Source: Candidatus Levybacteria bacterium RBG_16_35_11 (lineage in GTDB: Bacteria; Patescibacteriota; Microgenomatia; Levybacterales; UBA12049). From it: a DNA stretch of 40,525 nt. The position numbers were made by a program, and so were the translations under genes. The stretch's first letter is position 1, and every line of letters starts with the position of its first letter. The notes under the pieces are model-generated. The model saw only the letters and a program-made list of their open reading frames with translations, had not been told where the DNA came from and ran no database searches. Positions 33,161 through 40,525 of this stretch are shown one piece after another. The stretch covers positions 5,486 to 46,010 of the forward strand of contig MFNH01000064.1 of NCBI GenBank assembly GCA_001781995.1. The letters are read 5' to 3'.

Positions 33161-34010
33161 ATCAGAAAAATTAATACCAGATCTAGAAAAACTACCACGA
33201 ATAATTAACCATGGGGATCCAATCTCTCTTCCCGGCGATCCTCTTGAAAAGGCAATTGATCTAGGAAGGCCAGAGCTTGAAGGAAGCATTGCTGCCGCCG
33301 TTGACCTCGGAGTAAAAGAGCGAATTGGAACAGCTAATGTTGAAATAAGACTTTCAAACTTAGATCAAGACGCGACAAGAATCGCTGAATTGTTTCGCCA
33401 GTCCTCGGTAATAGAACATCTTGCCGGAATAGCTCCTACCTGGCAAACTGCAGAATTAAATGTTAAAAGGTATGCAGAAAAATATCCTGATTACCATATT
33501 GTTTTGGGGAGTGAAGAAGGAATTAAGGACTTATACAAAGATTACAGTGGCACCATAGATTCAGATTCAGTGCTTTTAGTTGCCGAAGATAAAAAATCAA
33601 AGCGAATAGCTGGGACAATAACCATAGTCAAACCAATGGGTCGTGGAATGACCCATGCTATGGTTACTGGCCATGCTGTAGATAAAAATCAAAGACAAAA
33701 AGGTATTGGAACATTATTATTAGAAACAGCACACGCCTTAATTTTTTTACCTAAAGAAATGAATGGGTTTGAACTTCCTGGAGCAGAAGCAGGAATTATT
33801 TTAGGACTTGAGGGCAACAGCCATACTTTTAAAATATATAAAAAAGAGGGGTATTTAAAAAAAGAGTTTCAACCTAAATACTGCGTGAGCTGGGATAACA
33901 AACAGAGAAGATTTGTTGAAAGGGACACTCGACGTCTTCTACTAAGTTCAGACAGCTTTTGGAAAAGGCACAAGGCAACTCAGTTGCTAACGTTTCTTCC
34001 CCGTGAGTAA
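33150..34010 (+). CDS. GNAT-family acetyltransferase-like protein
   Basis: VLLVAEDKKSKRIAGTITIVKP...MVTGHAVDKNQRQKGIGTLLLETAHALI. Start moved from 33054 to ATG 33150 because a consensus promoter lies between. Confidence 0.75.
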   Translation: MGVESEKLIPDLEKLPRIINHGDPISLPGDPLEKAIDLGRPELEGSIAAAVDLGVKERIGTANVEIRLSNLDQDATRIAELFRQSSVIEHLAGIAPTWQTAELNVKRYAEKYPDYHIVLGSEEGIKDLYKDYSGTIDSDSVLLVAEDKKSKRIAGTITIVKPMGRGMTHAMVTGHAVDKNQRQKGIGTLLLETAHALIFLPKEMNGFELPGAEAGIILGLEGNSHTFKIYKKEGYLKKEFQPKYCVSWDNKQRRFVERDTRRLLLSSDSFWKRHKATQLLTFLPRE

Positions 34011-34092
34011 ACAGACTCTATTGCTATTTTAGCCACTAAGGGATAAAATAAAGAACAATTCATCGGATCTTTATTAAATAACTAGAGAAAAT

Positions 34093-35346
34093 ATGAAAGT
34101 ATCGAATGTAATGTCTACAAACATAGACTCCGTTAGAACAAATACCTCTGTTAAAGATGTAGCAAGACTAATTTTTGGAAGAGGAATAAATGGAGTACCT
34201 GTTTGCAAGGATCGAAAACTTGTCGGTTTCATCACCGAAAAAGATATTCTTGCAAAATTTTATCCCACAATCCACGAGCTTGCAGAAGATTATGTTCATG
34301 CCAGTGACTTTGAGAGCATGGAAAAAAAAGTAGATGAAATATTTTCTTTAAAAGCAGAGAATATAATGAGTAAAAACCCTGTTACTGTTTCTCCTAAAAT
34401 GCCTCTTTTAAGAGCCCAGTCTTTAATGTTTGTAAAAAAAATTGGAAGATTGCCGGTCGTTGACGAGCACGATCACTTAATTGGAATGTTAACAAAAGGG
34501 GACGTTTTTAGAGCTGCGGTGGGAGACAGTCTTCCTTATGCGGGAGAAGAAGAATATCATGATTGGCAAGTTAGACATTACGATGTTGTCACCAATTGGG
34601 AAGAAAGATTAAAGAATGAAATACCCGATTTAGTTAACTTATTCAAGAAACATAAAGCTAAAAGGATTATTGATATTGGATATGGAACAGGAGAGCACGA
34701 TATAGCACTAGCGAAAAAAGGGTTTGAGGTTTACGGCATAGAAAGTAGTTTCTTAATGGCAAAGGCAGCAAATGAGAAGCTCAAAAAGTTGCCCGAAGCA
34801 ATTAGAAGAAAACTAACCTTTGCTGCCGGTAACTATGTTGATGTTCTTTCCGATAAAAAGGAAGAGTTTGACGCAGCAATTTTTATGGGAAATGCTTTCC
34901 CCCATTTATTTACCAATTATAAAGAGGTATTAAAAGCTGTAAGTCATGTACTGCCCTCTAAAAATGCCAGTATTGTTTTACAAATTATAAACATAGACAA
35001 AATGGTGACTGTAAATAAAAGGGTTTTTGATGTAATTTTCGGAGTTCCAAAGAAAAAGTTTCCAGCAGAACAAGCATTTTTACGATTTTTTGATCCTCCA
35101 AAAACCAGAAACGATACAGCAACTCTTAACACGGCTGTTTTTGATTCTGATGGGAGAAGGTGGAAATTTAGATCAATTAATTCGACTCCAGTAATCTATT
35201 TAAGCAAAGACAAAGTTGAAAACCTGTTGAAGAAAAACGGATTTAACAGTATCTCTTTCTATGGAGGAAGATTTTTAGGACCTCTTTTTAGAGAAAGTTT
35301 TAAGCCCAAAGAAAGTGACATTTTAAATGTGGTTGCAAAAAGGTAG
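34093..35346 (+). CDS. Fusion of tandem CBS domains and class I SAM methyltransferase
   Basis: VSNVMSTNIDSVRTNTSVKDVARLI..GVPVC..LVGFITEKDIL; ENIMSKNPVTVSPKMPL..LPVVD..LIGMLTKGDVF; then RIIDIGYGTGEHDIALAKKGFEVYGIESS. Confidence 0.88.
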   Translation: MKVSNVMSTNIDSVRTNTSVKDVARLIFGRGINGVPVCKDRKLVGFITEKDILAKFYPTIHELAEDYVHASDFESMEKKVDEIFSLKAENIMSKNPVTVSPKMPLLRAQSLMFVKKIGRLPVVDEHDHLIGMLTKGDVFRAAVGDSLPYAGEEEYHDWQVRHYDVVTNWEERLKNEIPDLVNLFKKHKAKRIIDIGYGTGEHDIALAKKGFEVYGIESSFLMAKAANEKLKKLPEAIRRKLTFAAGNYVDVLSDKKEEFDAAIFMGNAFPHLFTNYKEVLKAVSHVLPSKNASIVLQIINIDKMVTVNKRVFDVIFGVPKKKFPAEQAFLRFFDPPKTRNDTATLNTAVFDSDGRRWKFRSINSTPVIYLSKDKVENLLKKNGFNSISFYGGRFLGPLFRESFKPKESDILNVVAKR

Positions 35347-35349
35347 GAT

Positions 35350-35892
35350 ATGAAAAAAATTTTATTGCTTTTATTTTCACTTCTTATTTTCTTAATGGTA
35401 GCAAATCCTATTTTTGCAGCGGATAAAATTTCTCCGTTTACATATGAGGAAATAGTAAAAGATAATAATCTTCCTTATCCTGGAATCTTGCCGGATAATC
35501 GTTTTTATTTTCTAAAAATGGTAAGGGATAAAATTATTGGAATAATTATTTCAGATCCTCTAAAAAAGATAGAATTTGATATCCTAACTGCCAATAAAAG
35601 ATTAAGCTCAGGAATATATCTTCTAATTTCCGGTGAAGAAAAATACAAGTTAGCAGTTTCAACAATTTCAAAAGGAGAAAATTATTTTGCTGATGCAATT
35701 TCAAAAACTCAACAAGCAAAAGAACAGGGAATAGGGGTCTCGGAAACACAAGAAAAACTTTCTTCTTCCCTGAAAGCACATAAGGAAATTTTAGATAGAC
35801 TTGAAACAAAATTTTCCGGAAGCACTAAGTCAGGAATTCAACAGGAAGAAAAAAAGGTGGAGCTATTCCAAAAAACTGTAGGAAGCAAATAA
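35350..35892 (+). CDS. Exported DUF5667-like protein
   Basis: Signal peptide, then LPYPGILPDNRFYFLKMVRDKI. Confidence 0.75.
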   Translation: MKKILLLLFSLLIFLMVANPIFAADKISPFTYEEIVKDNNLPYPGILPDNRFYFLKMVRDKIIGIIISDPLKKIEFDILTANKRLSSGIYLLISGEEKYKLAVSTISKGENYFADAISKTQQAKEQGIGVSETQEKLSSSLKAHKEILDRLETKFSGSTKSGIQQEEKKVELFQKTVGSK

Positions 35893-36051
35893 TCTCCGCA
35901 ATCTTCTAAAATATCAAAAATTGCACAATTTTTTTACCCGCCATTTGAAAAAGAATATATTAATTTTTCTTGAGAAAAATGAAATTTTCTAAAATTTACT
36001 AATTTCGAGGCTAAAAAAAAGACTGACATTTTTTGATATAGATATTGATAG

Positions 36052-36080
36052 TTGACACTGTAGATCTAGCGCCATAATAT
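36052..36080 (+). promoter_or_regulatory. nrdR promoter
   Basis: TTGACA-17-TAATAT. Confidence 0.75.
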
Positions 36081-36088
36081 GCTTATGG

Positions 36089-36104
36089 ACACTATATTTA
36101 GTGC
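36089..36104. promoter_or_regulatory. NrdR box
   Basis: ACACTATATTTAGTGC matches the ACACwATATaTwGTgt-type NrdR box, upstream of nrdR-nrdJ. Confidence 0.75.
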
Positions 36105-36110
36105 CCTTTT

Positions 36111-36560
36111 ATGAAATGTCCTTATTGCGGAAGCAATGAAACAGAAGTAGTAGAAACAAGAGATAGTGAGGATTTAGAGACAATAAGGAGAAGAAGAGCC
36201 TGTTTAAAATGTGAAAAGAGATTTACCACGTATGAAAGGGTTGAAAACGTAACCTTGGTAGTAATAAAAAAAGACGGCAAGAGAGAGCAGTTTAACAGGG
36301 AAAAATTAAAAAACGGAATATTTAGATCTTGCGAAAAAACAACGGTATCAGCAGATAAGATTGAGAAAATTGTAACTGAAATCGAAAGAGAATTAAGAGG
36401 TGCAGATTCAGTTGAGGTAGAAAGTAAAAAAATCGGACAATTAGTTGCAGCGAGACTAAAAAAATTAGATAAGGTTGCATACATTAGGTTTTCAAGCGTT
36501 TTTAGAAGATTTGTAGACGTTGAAGATTTTGAAAAAGAAGTAAAGAAATTAATTAAATAA
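36111..36560 (+). CDS. nrdR: Transcriptional repressor NrdR
   Basis: MKCPYCGSNETEVVETRDSEDLETIRRRRACLKCEKRFTTYERVE; ATP-cone domain. Confidence 0.97.
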   Translation: MKCPYCGSNETEVVETRDSEDLETIRRRRACLKCEKRFTTYERVENVTLVVIKKDGKREQFNREKLKNGIFRSCEKTTVSADKIEKIVTEIERELRGADSVEVESKKIGQLVAARLKKLDKVAYIRFSSVFRRFVDVEDFEKEVKKLIK

Positions 36561-36566
36561 TAAACT

Positions 36567-39071
36567 ATGAAACTAGACGGAATTAGAGAAAAAGTTTTCT
36601 TAGACAGATATTCTTTAAAAGATAAAAAAGGAAATCCCACCGAAAAAACTCCAGAGCAAATGTGGAGAAGAGTTGCAAAAGGAGTGGCAAAGGTTGAAAA
36701 AAAGGAAAATAGAAAAAACTGGGAGAAAAAATTCTTCGATTCAATGCAGGATTTTAAATTTGTTCCAGGAGGTAGAATTTTGGCAGGAGCAGGAACAGGC
36801 TTTGATGTAACTTTTTATAACTGCTTTGTTTTACCAAGTCCTGCCGACTCCCGAGATGGTATTTTAGACAATCTAAAGGCAATGATTGAAATAATGGCCA
36901 GAGGTGGAGGAGCAGGTATAAATCTTTCCTCTTTAAGACCTCGCGGAGCCCGGGTTAAAAAAGTAAACGGTTTTTCCTCCGGTCCATGTAACTGGGCGGA
37001 ACTTTATTCAATAGCAACCCACGACATTATTCAACAAGGAGGATCAAGAAGAGGGGCATTAATGTTAATGCTTTGGGATTGGCACCCAGACATTGAGGAG
37101 TTTATAACAATAAAACAGGATCTTCAAAAAATAACCGGGGCAAATCTTTCTGTCTGCGTTTCGGATAAATTTATGGAGGCAGTTAAAAAAAACGGAGACT
37201 GGAATCTAGTTTTTCCGGATAAAGACGATAAAGACTACGACGAAAAGTGGGATGGAGATTTGGAAAAATGGAAATCCCTTAAGAAAAAAGTAAAGGTTTA
37301 TAAAACCGTTAAGGCAAGAAAAATCTGGAATCTTATTTGTGAAGCTGCCTGGAAATCTGCTGAGCCGGGAATTGTTTTTATGGAGCGCTACAACAAATGG
37401 TATAACAATTGGTATTGGAATAAGGTTATTTGCACCAACCCATGTGGAGAAGAGGGACTTTCGGCTTGGGGCGTTTGTAATCTTGCGTCTTTGAATTTAT
37501 CCGCCTTTGTTAAGAACTATTCAGTTGATATAGCGGGAGAAATGGATTATAAGGAACTTGCAGAACACGCAAAAATAGGGGTAAGGCTTCAAGATAATGT
37601 AATCGACCTTGATAGTTACGTTTTTCCTCAAATTAGAGAAAGGCAGCAAAAAGGAGAAAGAAGAATAGGACTTGGAACAATGGGACTTGGGGATGCATTA
37701 ATTAAAATGCATATTCGTTACGGTTCAGAAGAGTCATTAAAAGTAATTGAAAAAATTTTTGCAACAATTAGGGATGCGGCATATGAAGCATCAACCGAAC
37801 TGGCAAAAGAAAAAGGAGCATTTCCAAAGTTTATTGCAACCAAATATCTAAAGGGCTACTTTATTAAAAAATTGCCAAAGGAAATAAGGGCAAAAATTAG
37901 AAAATATGGCACTAGAAATTCATTGCTTTTGCAGGAGGCGCCTACCGGATCAACGAGTTTGTTGGCAGGGGTATCTTCGGGGATTGAGCCAATTTATGAA
38001 TTTGAGTTTACAAGACGCGACAGACTAGGAGAACATAAAATGTATCACCATCTTTATGAAGAATGGAAAAAAGCTCACCCTGATGAATTAAAGCCCGATT
38101 ATTTTGTTTCTGCTAACGACCTAACCCCTCAGGATCATGTTAGGGTCCAGGGAACAATCCAAAAATATGTTGATGCCTCCATTTCCAAAACAGTAAACGC
38201 CCCAAAAGCCCACACTGTGGAAGATGTAAAAAAACTATATATGTTGGCATATGAAGAAGGCTGCAAAGGAATAGCCTATATGCGGGAAGGATCAAGAGAC
38301 GGGGTTTTAACTAGAATGGATGCAAAAAAGGAAGATGTAGTCAAGGAAAAACCAAAAGCAGCATCTTTGCCAATACTTCCAAGACCATATATGGTTGAAG
38401 GGGTTACTTATCAAACCGAAACACCGGTTGGGAAAACCTACATAACCATTAACCACAATGAAAACAAAGATCCGTTTGAAGTATTTATAACGGTTGGAAA
38501 ATCGGGATCAGATGTTGCCGCCATGGCAGATGCACTGGGCAGAATGATATCGGTAACGCTTAGATTAAACGGAGATTTACCCCCAAGAGAAAGAATAAGG
38601 CAAATTGTCGCGCACCTTATTGGCATAGGTGGCGCAAAAAGCATTGGGTTTGGAACAAATAGAGTAAGATCGTTACCTGATGCAGTTGCCAAAGTTTTAG
38701 CAACTCACTTTGGATTTGCGGTAAACGGCATTGTTGAGGATAGAAATAAAGCCCATTTAAATGGAAGTCAAAATGTTATCCCCGTAGTAAATGGACAACA
38801 AAATGGTATGGTTTTAGGAAATGGTCAATTAAAGAATCAAATAATTGAATCAAAAGAAACCATTTCTACAGAAAAGTCCAATGAATCAGACGAAAAACAA
38901 GAAGTAGTTGTTTTGGAGCAGTTGTCGCTTCAGACTCAAGGGGGAGAATTATCATCAACCGAGGGAATGGCAACTGGACTTTTTGATATCTGCCCCGAGT
39001 GCGGATCAGGAAGCCTCGCATATGAGGAAGGCTGCAGAAAATGCTATAGCTGCGGTTATTCCGAGTGCTAA
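36567..39071 (+). CDS. nrdJ: Adenosylcobalamin-dependent (class II) ribonucleotide reductase
   Basis: PGGRILAGAGT, CTNPCGEEGLSAWGVCNLASLNLS, LLQEAPTGSTSLLAGVSSGIEPIYEF; C-terminal CPECG...CRKCYSCGYSEC. Confidence 0.96.
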   Translation: MKLDGIREKVFLDRYSLKDKKGNPTEKTPEQMWRRVAKGVAKVEKKENRKNWEKKFFDSMQDFKFVPGGRILAGAGTGFDVTFYNCFVLPSPADSRDGILDNLKAMIEIMARGGGAGINLSSLRPRGARVKKVNGFSSGPCNWAELYSIATHDIIQQGGSRRGALMLMLWDWHPDIEEFITIKQDLQKITGANLSVCVSDKFMEAVKKNGDWNLVFPDKDDKDYDEKWDGDLEKWKSLKKKVKVYKTVKARKIWNLICEAAWKSAEPGIVFMERYNKWYNNWYWNKVICTNPCGEEGLSAWGVCNLASLNLSAFVKNYSVDIAGEMDYKELAEHAKIGVRLQDNVIDLDSYVFPQIRERQQKGERRIGLGTMGLGDALIKMHIRYGSEESLKVIEKIFATIRDAAYEASTELAKEKGAFPKFIATKYLKGYFIKKLPKEIRAKIRKYGTRNSLLLQEAPTGSTSLLAGVSSGIEPIYEFEFTRRDRLGEHKMYHHLYEEWKKAHPDELKPDYFVSANDLTPQDHVRVQGTIQKYVDASISKTVNAPKAHTVEDVKKLYMLAYEEGCKGIAYMREGSRDGVLTRMDAKKEDVVKEKPKAASLPILPRPYMVEGVTYQTETPVGKTYITINHNENKDPFEVFITVGKSGSDVAAMADALGRMISVTLRLNGDLPPRERIRQIVAHLIGIGGAKSIGFGTNRVRSLPDAVAKVLATHFGFAVNGIVEDRNKAHLNGSQNVIPVVNGQQNGMVLGNGQLKNQIIESKETISTEKSNESDEKQEVVVLEQLSLQTQGGELSSTEGMATGLFDICPECGSGSLAYEEGCRKCYSCGYSEC

Positions 39072-39074
39072 AAA

Positions 39075-39611
39075 ATGTCAATTTATACAAGAGCAGGAGA
39101 TAAAGGAAAAACCATCCTAAAAGACGGGAAAAAAGTTTCAAAGTCACATATTAGGCTTGAAGCTTACGGAACCGTCGATGAATTAAATTCCTCACTCGGA
39201 ATTTCAATTGCCAATCTCAAAGATAACTCATTAAAAAAAGAGCTTTTGAAAATTCAAAATGATTTATTTGAGGTAGGAGGGCAATTGGCAAGCACTAAAA
39301 AAAATAAAAAACTTGATCTATTTTTGGAAAAAAGAGTTAGAGATTTTGAAAACTTAATAGATAAATGGACAAAAAAATTACCGAAATTAACCCATTTTAT
39401 ACTTCCTGGCGGAGAAAAGGGATCTTTCCTTCATTTATCACGAACAATATGCCGAAGAGCAGAACGAAGAGTAGTTAGTCTTTCAAAAAAAGAGACTGTG
39501 GACAATAATGTAATTGTTTATCTAAATAGGCTCTCCGATTTACTCTTTACAATGGCAAGGTTTGCAAATAAAATAGATAAAGAAAAAGAAATAGTTTGGA
39601 AAATCGGGTGA
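39075..39611 (+). CDS. PduO-type cob(I)alamin adenosyltransferase
   Basis: SIYTRAGDKGKTILKDGKKVSKSHIRLEAYGTVDELNSSLG...ILPGGEKGSFLHLSRTICRRAERRVV. Confidence 0.95.
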   Translation: MSIYTRAGDKGKTILKDGKKVSKSHIRLEAYGTVDELNSSLGISIANLKDNSLKKELLKIQNDLFEVGGQLASTKKNKKLDLFLEKRVRDFENLIDKWTKKLPKLTHFILPGGEKGSFLHLSRTICRRAERRVVSLSKKETVDNNVIVYLNRLSDLLFTMARFANKIDKEKEIVWKIG

Positions 39612-39717
39612 AATCGGTGTAATTCCGATGCTGTGCCGCAACTGTAAAGCCAGATCCCCGTTAAAAGTCTTCCGAAGCAGAAGCAATTAACTCCTTCGGA
39701 AGATAAGGAGTTTTTTT
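39602..39717 (+). promoter_or_regulatory. Compact cobalamin-riboswitch-like leader with terminator/SD-sequestering hairpin
   Basis: GGTGTAATTCC and GCCGCAACTGTAAAGCCAGATCCCC core; antisequester CTTCCGAAG/CTTCGGAAG (39669-39677/39694-39702); sequester/terminator AACTCCTT/AAGGAGTT (39689-39696/39705-39712) then a T run. Confidence 0.8.
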
Positions 39718-40525
39718 ATGGCAAGAGAGATAGTTTTAGAAAGAATAACAGCAGAAAATGTTGGTTTCAATTTAGCTCAAGAGGCAGGGAACGTAACAAG
39801 AGCCTTAAGAGAGTCTCCTGATTTCCGAAAGGAAATTATCGAAACTACTGCTCGACAAGTAAGGACTTATGAATCAGAAACTCTTGAAGATAATGTAGTT
39901 TCTTTTTACCCATGTTTTATTCAGGATTTCCAAGGAAAAACAAAACTTTTTTCGTCAGATATTCCTCATGAAAGATTTTTAATGGAATCCGTCATAGACC
40001 CTTTAGAAAGAGAAGGTAAAGCCTTGAAAGGTTTTAAAAGACTGCAAGAAAAAATTGGAGAAGTCTTAGGACCTAGTTTTTTTCTATGGATAAGTCCTAA
40101 AGGATCAGCTGGGACACGAGGAATTTATAAAGATATTAACTATAGATATCATCAAGTTTACATAGGGGAGATAGATGGAAGAAAAATTAAAACTTACGCA
40201 CTAAAGTCTGATGTAGAGGAAGCTATTTTAGCAGATTGGCTCAATTCAGTTTCTCAGGGATCTATTTCTATAAAAGGTCAAGCGGAAGAAGAGTTTTTAC
40301 TTAATCCGGTCGTTTTAACGTGTCCTAGCGGAGCTAATGCTTTGGAAATCACATTGTCTAAACTTGAAGAAGTTCTTAAAAAGAGAGGACGAGAAAGATT
40401 TTATAAAGATATAAACATTGCAGATTTGCCTAGATTAATAACGGAAAAAAGCTTTGAGCAAGAAAATGGCACCCAACAAATAGCGAAGGAATTAGAAAAC
40501 AGCTTTTCTTCTGATAAATATCTTG
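39718..40525 (+). CDS. Hypothetical protein, truncated by the window end (not in the ORF track)
   Basis: Open from ATG 39718 (MAREIVLERITAENVGFNLAQEAGNVTRALRESPDF...) with AAGGAG SD; no stop before 40525. Confidence 0.8.
   Translation, partial: MAREIVLERITAENVGFNLAQEAGNVTRALRESPDFRKEIIETTARQVRTYESETLEDNVVSFYPCFIQDFQGKTKLFSSDIPHERFLMESVIDPLEREGKALKGFKRLQEKIGEVLGPSFFLWISPKGSAGTRGIYKDINYRYHQVYIGEIDGRKIKTYALKSDVEEAILADWLNSVSQGSISIKGQAEEEFLLNPVVLTCPSGANALEITLSKLEEVLKKRGRERFYKDINIADLPRLITEKSFEQENGTQQIAKELENSFSSDKYL

Noticed and set aside
36122-36640. 172-aa minus-strand ORF
   Set aside because: Antisense of nrdR, low-complexity Ser/Leu/Phe composition.
1-40525. CRISPR array, prophage, transposase, toxin-antitoxin or restriction system
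   Set aside because: No repeat-spacer array, integrase/transposase, phage structural gene or recognisable TA/RM pair was seen.

Overview
The window is about 40.5 kb of low-GC bacterial DNA. Gene content and style suggest Patescibacteria/CPR, probably a Microgenomates-like lineage: a DUF5667-type protein, many lineage-specific hypotheticals, a SpoIID-like exported protein, two class A PBPs and sparse Shine-Dalgarno use. This placement is an inference; no 16S or ribosomal marker is present. Recognisable content: all four tRNA-Ser isoacceptors and a tRNA-Arg; ssrA (tmRNA) and smpB separated by an HNH endonuclease gene; a P-type ATPase; ComF; a histidine phosphatase; an overlapping sugar-kinase/DUF2090-aldolase/RpiB/Rpe operon; two PBP1A paralogues; pgk and gap; a CBS-methyltransferase fusion; and a B12/ribonucleotide-reduction cluster (nrdR, class II RNR nrdJ, PduO-type adenosyltransferase). 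That cluster is followed by a compact cobalamin-riboswitch-like leader in front of an uncharacterised gene that runs off the window. Strongest second-look items: (1) the compact B12-riboswitch-like element with two mutually exclusive hairpins, one burying an AAGGAG Shine-Dalgarno; (2) a perfect 10-bp dyad centred exactly on the -10 box of the HNH gene between ssrA and smpB; (3) a ~32-bp near-perfect inverted repeat bracketing a divergent SpoIID/LytR_C gene pair, each arm starting at a stop codon; (4) a recurrent leaderless promoter layout (-10 hexamer 6-8 nt before the start codon) at more than ten genes; (5) heptanucleotide tandem repeats, one a ladder of -10 hexamers between divergent genes and another expanding a loop in PGK. 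All coordinates and motifs were read by eye; no searches or folding were run.
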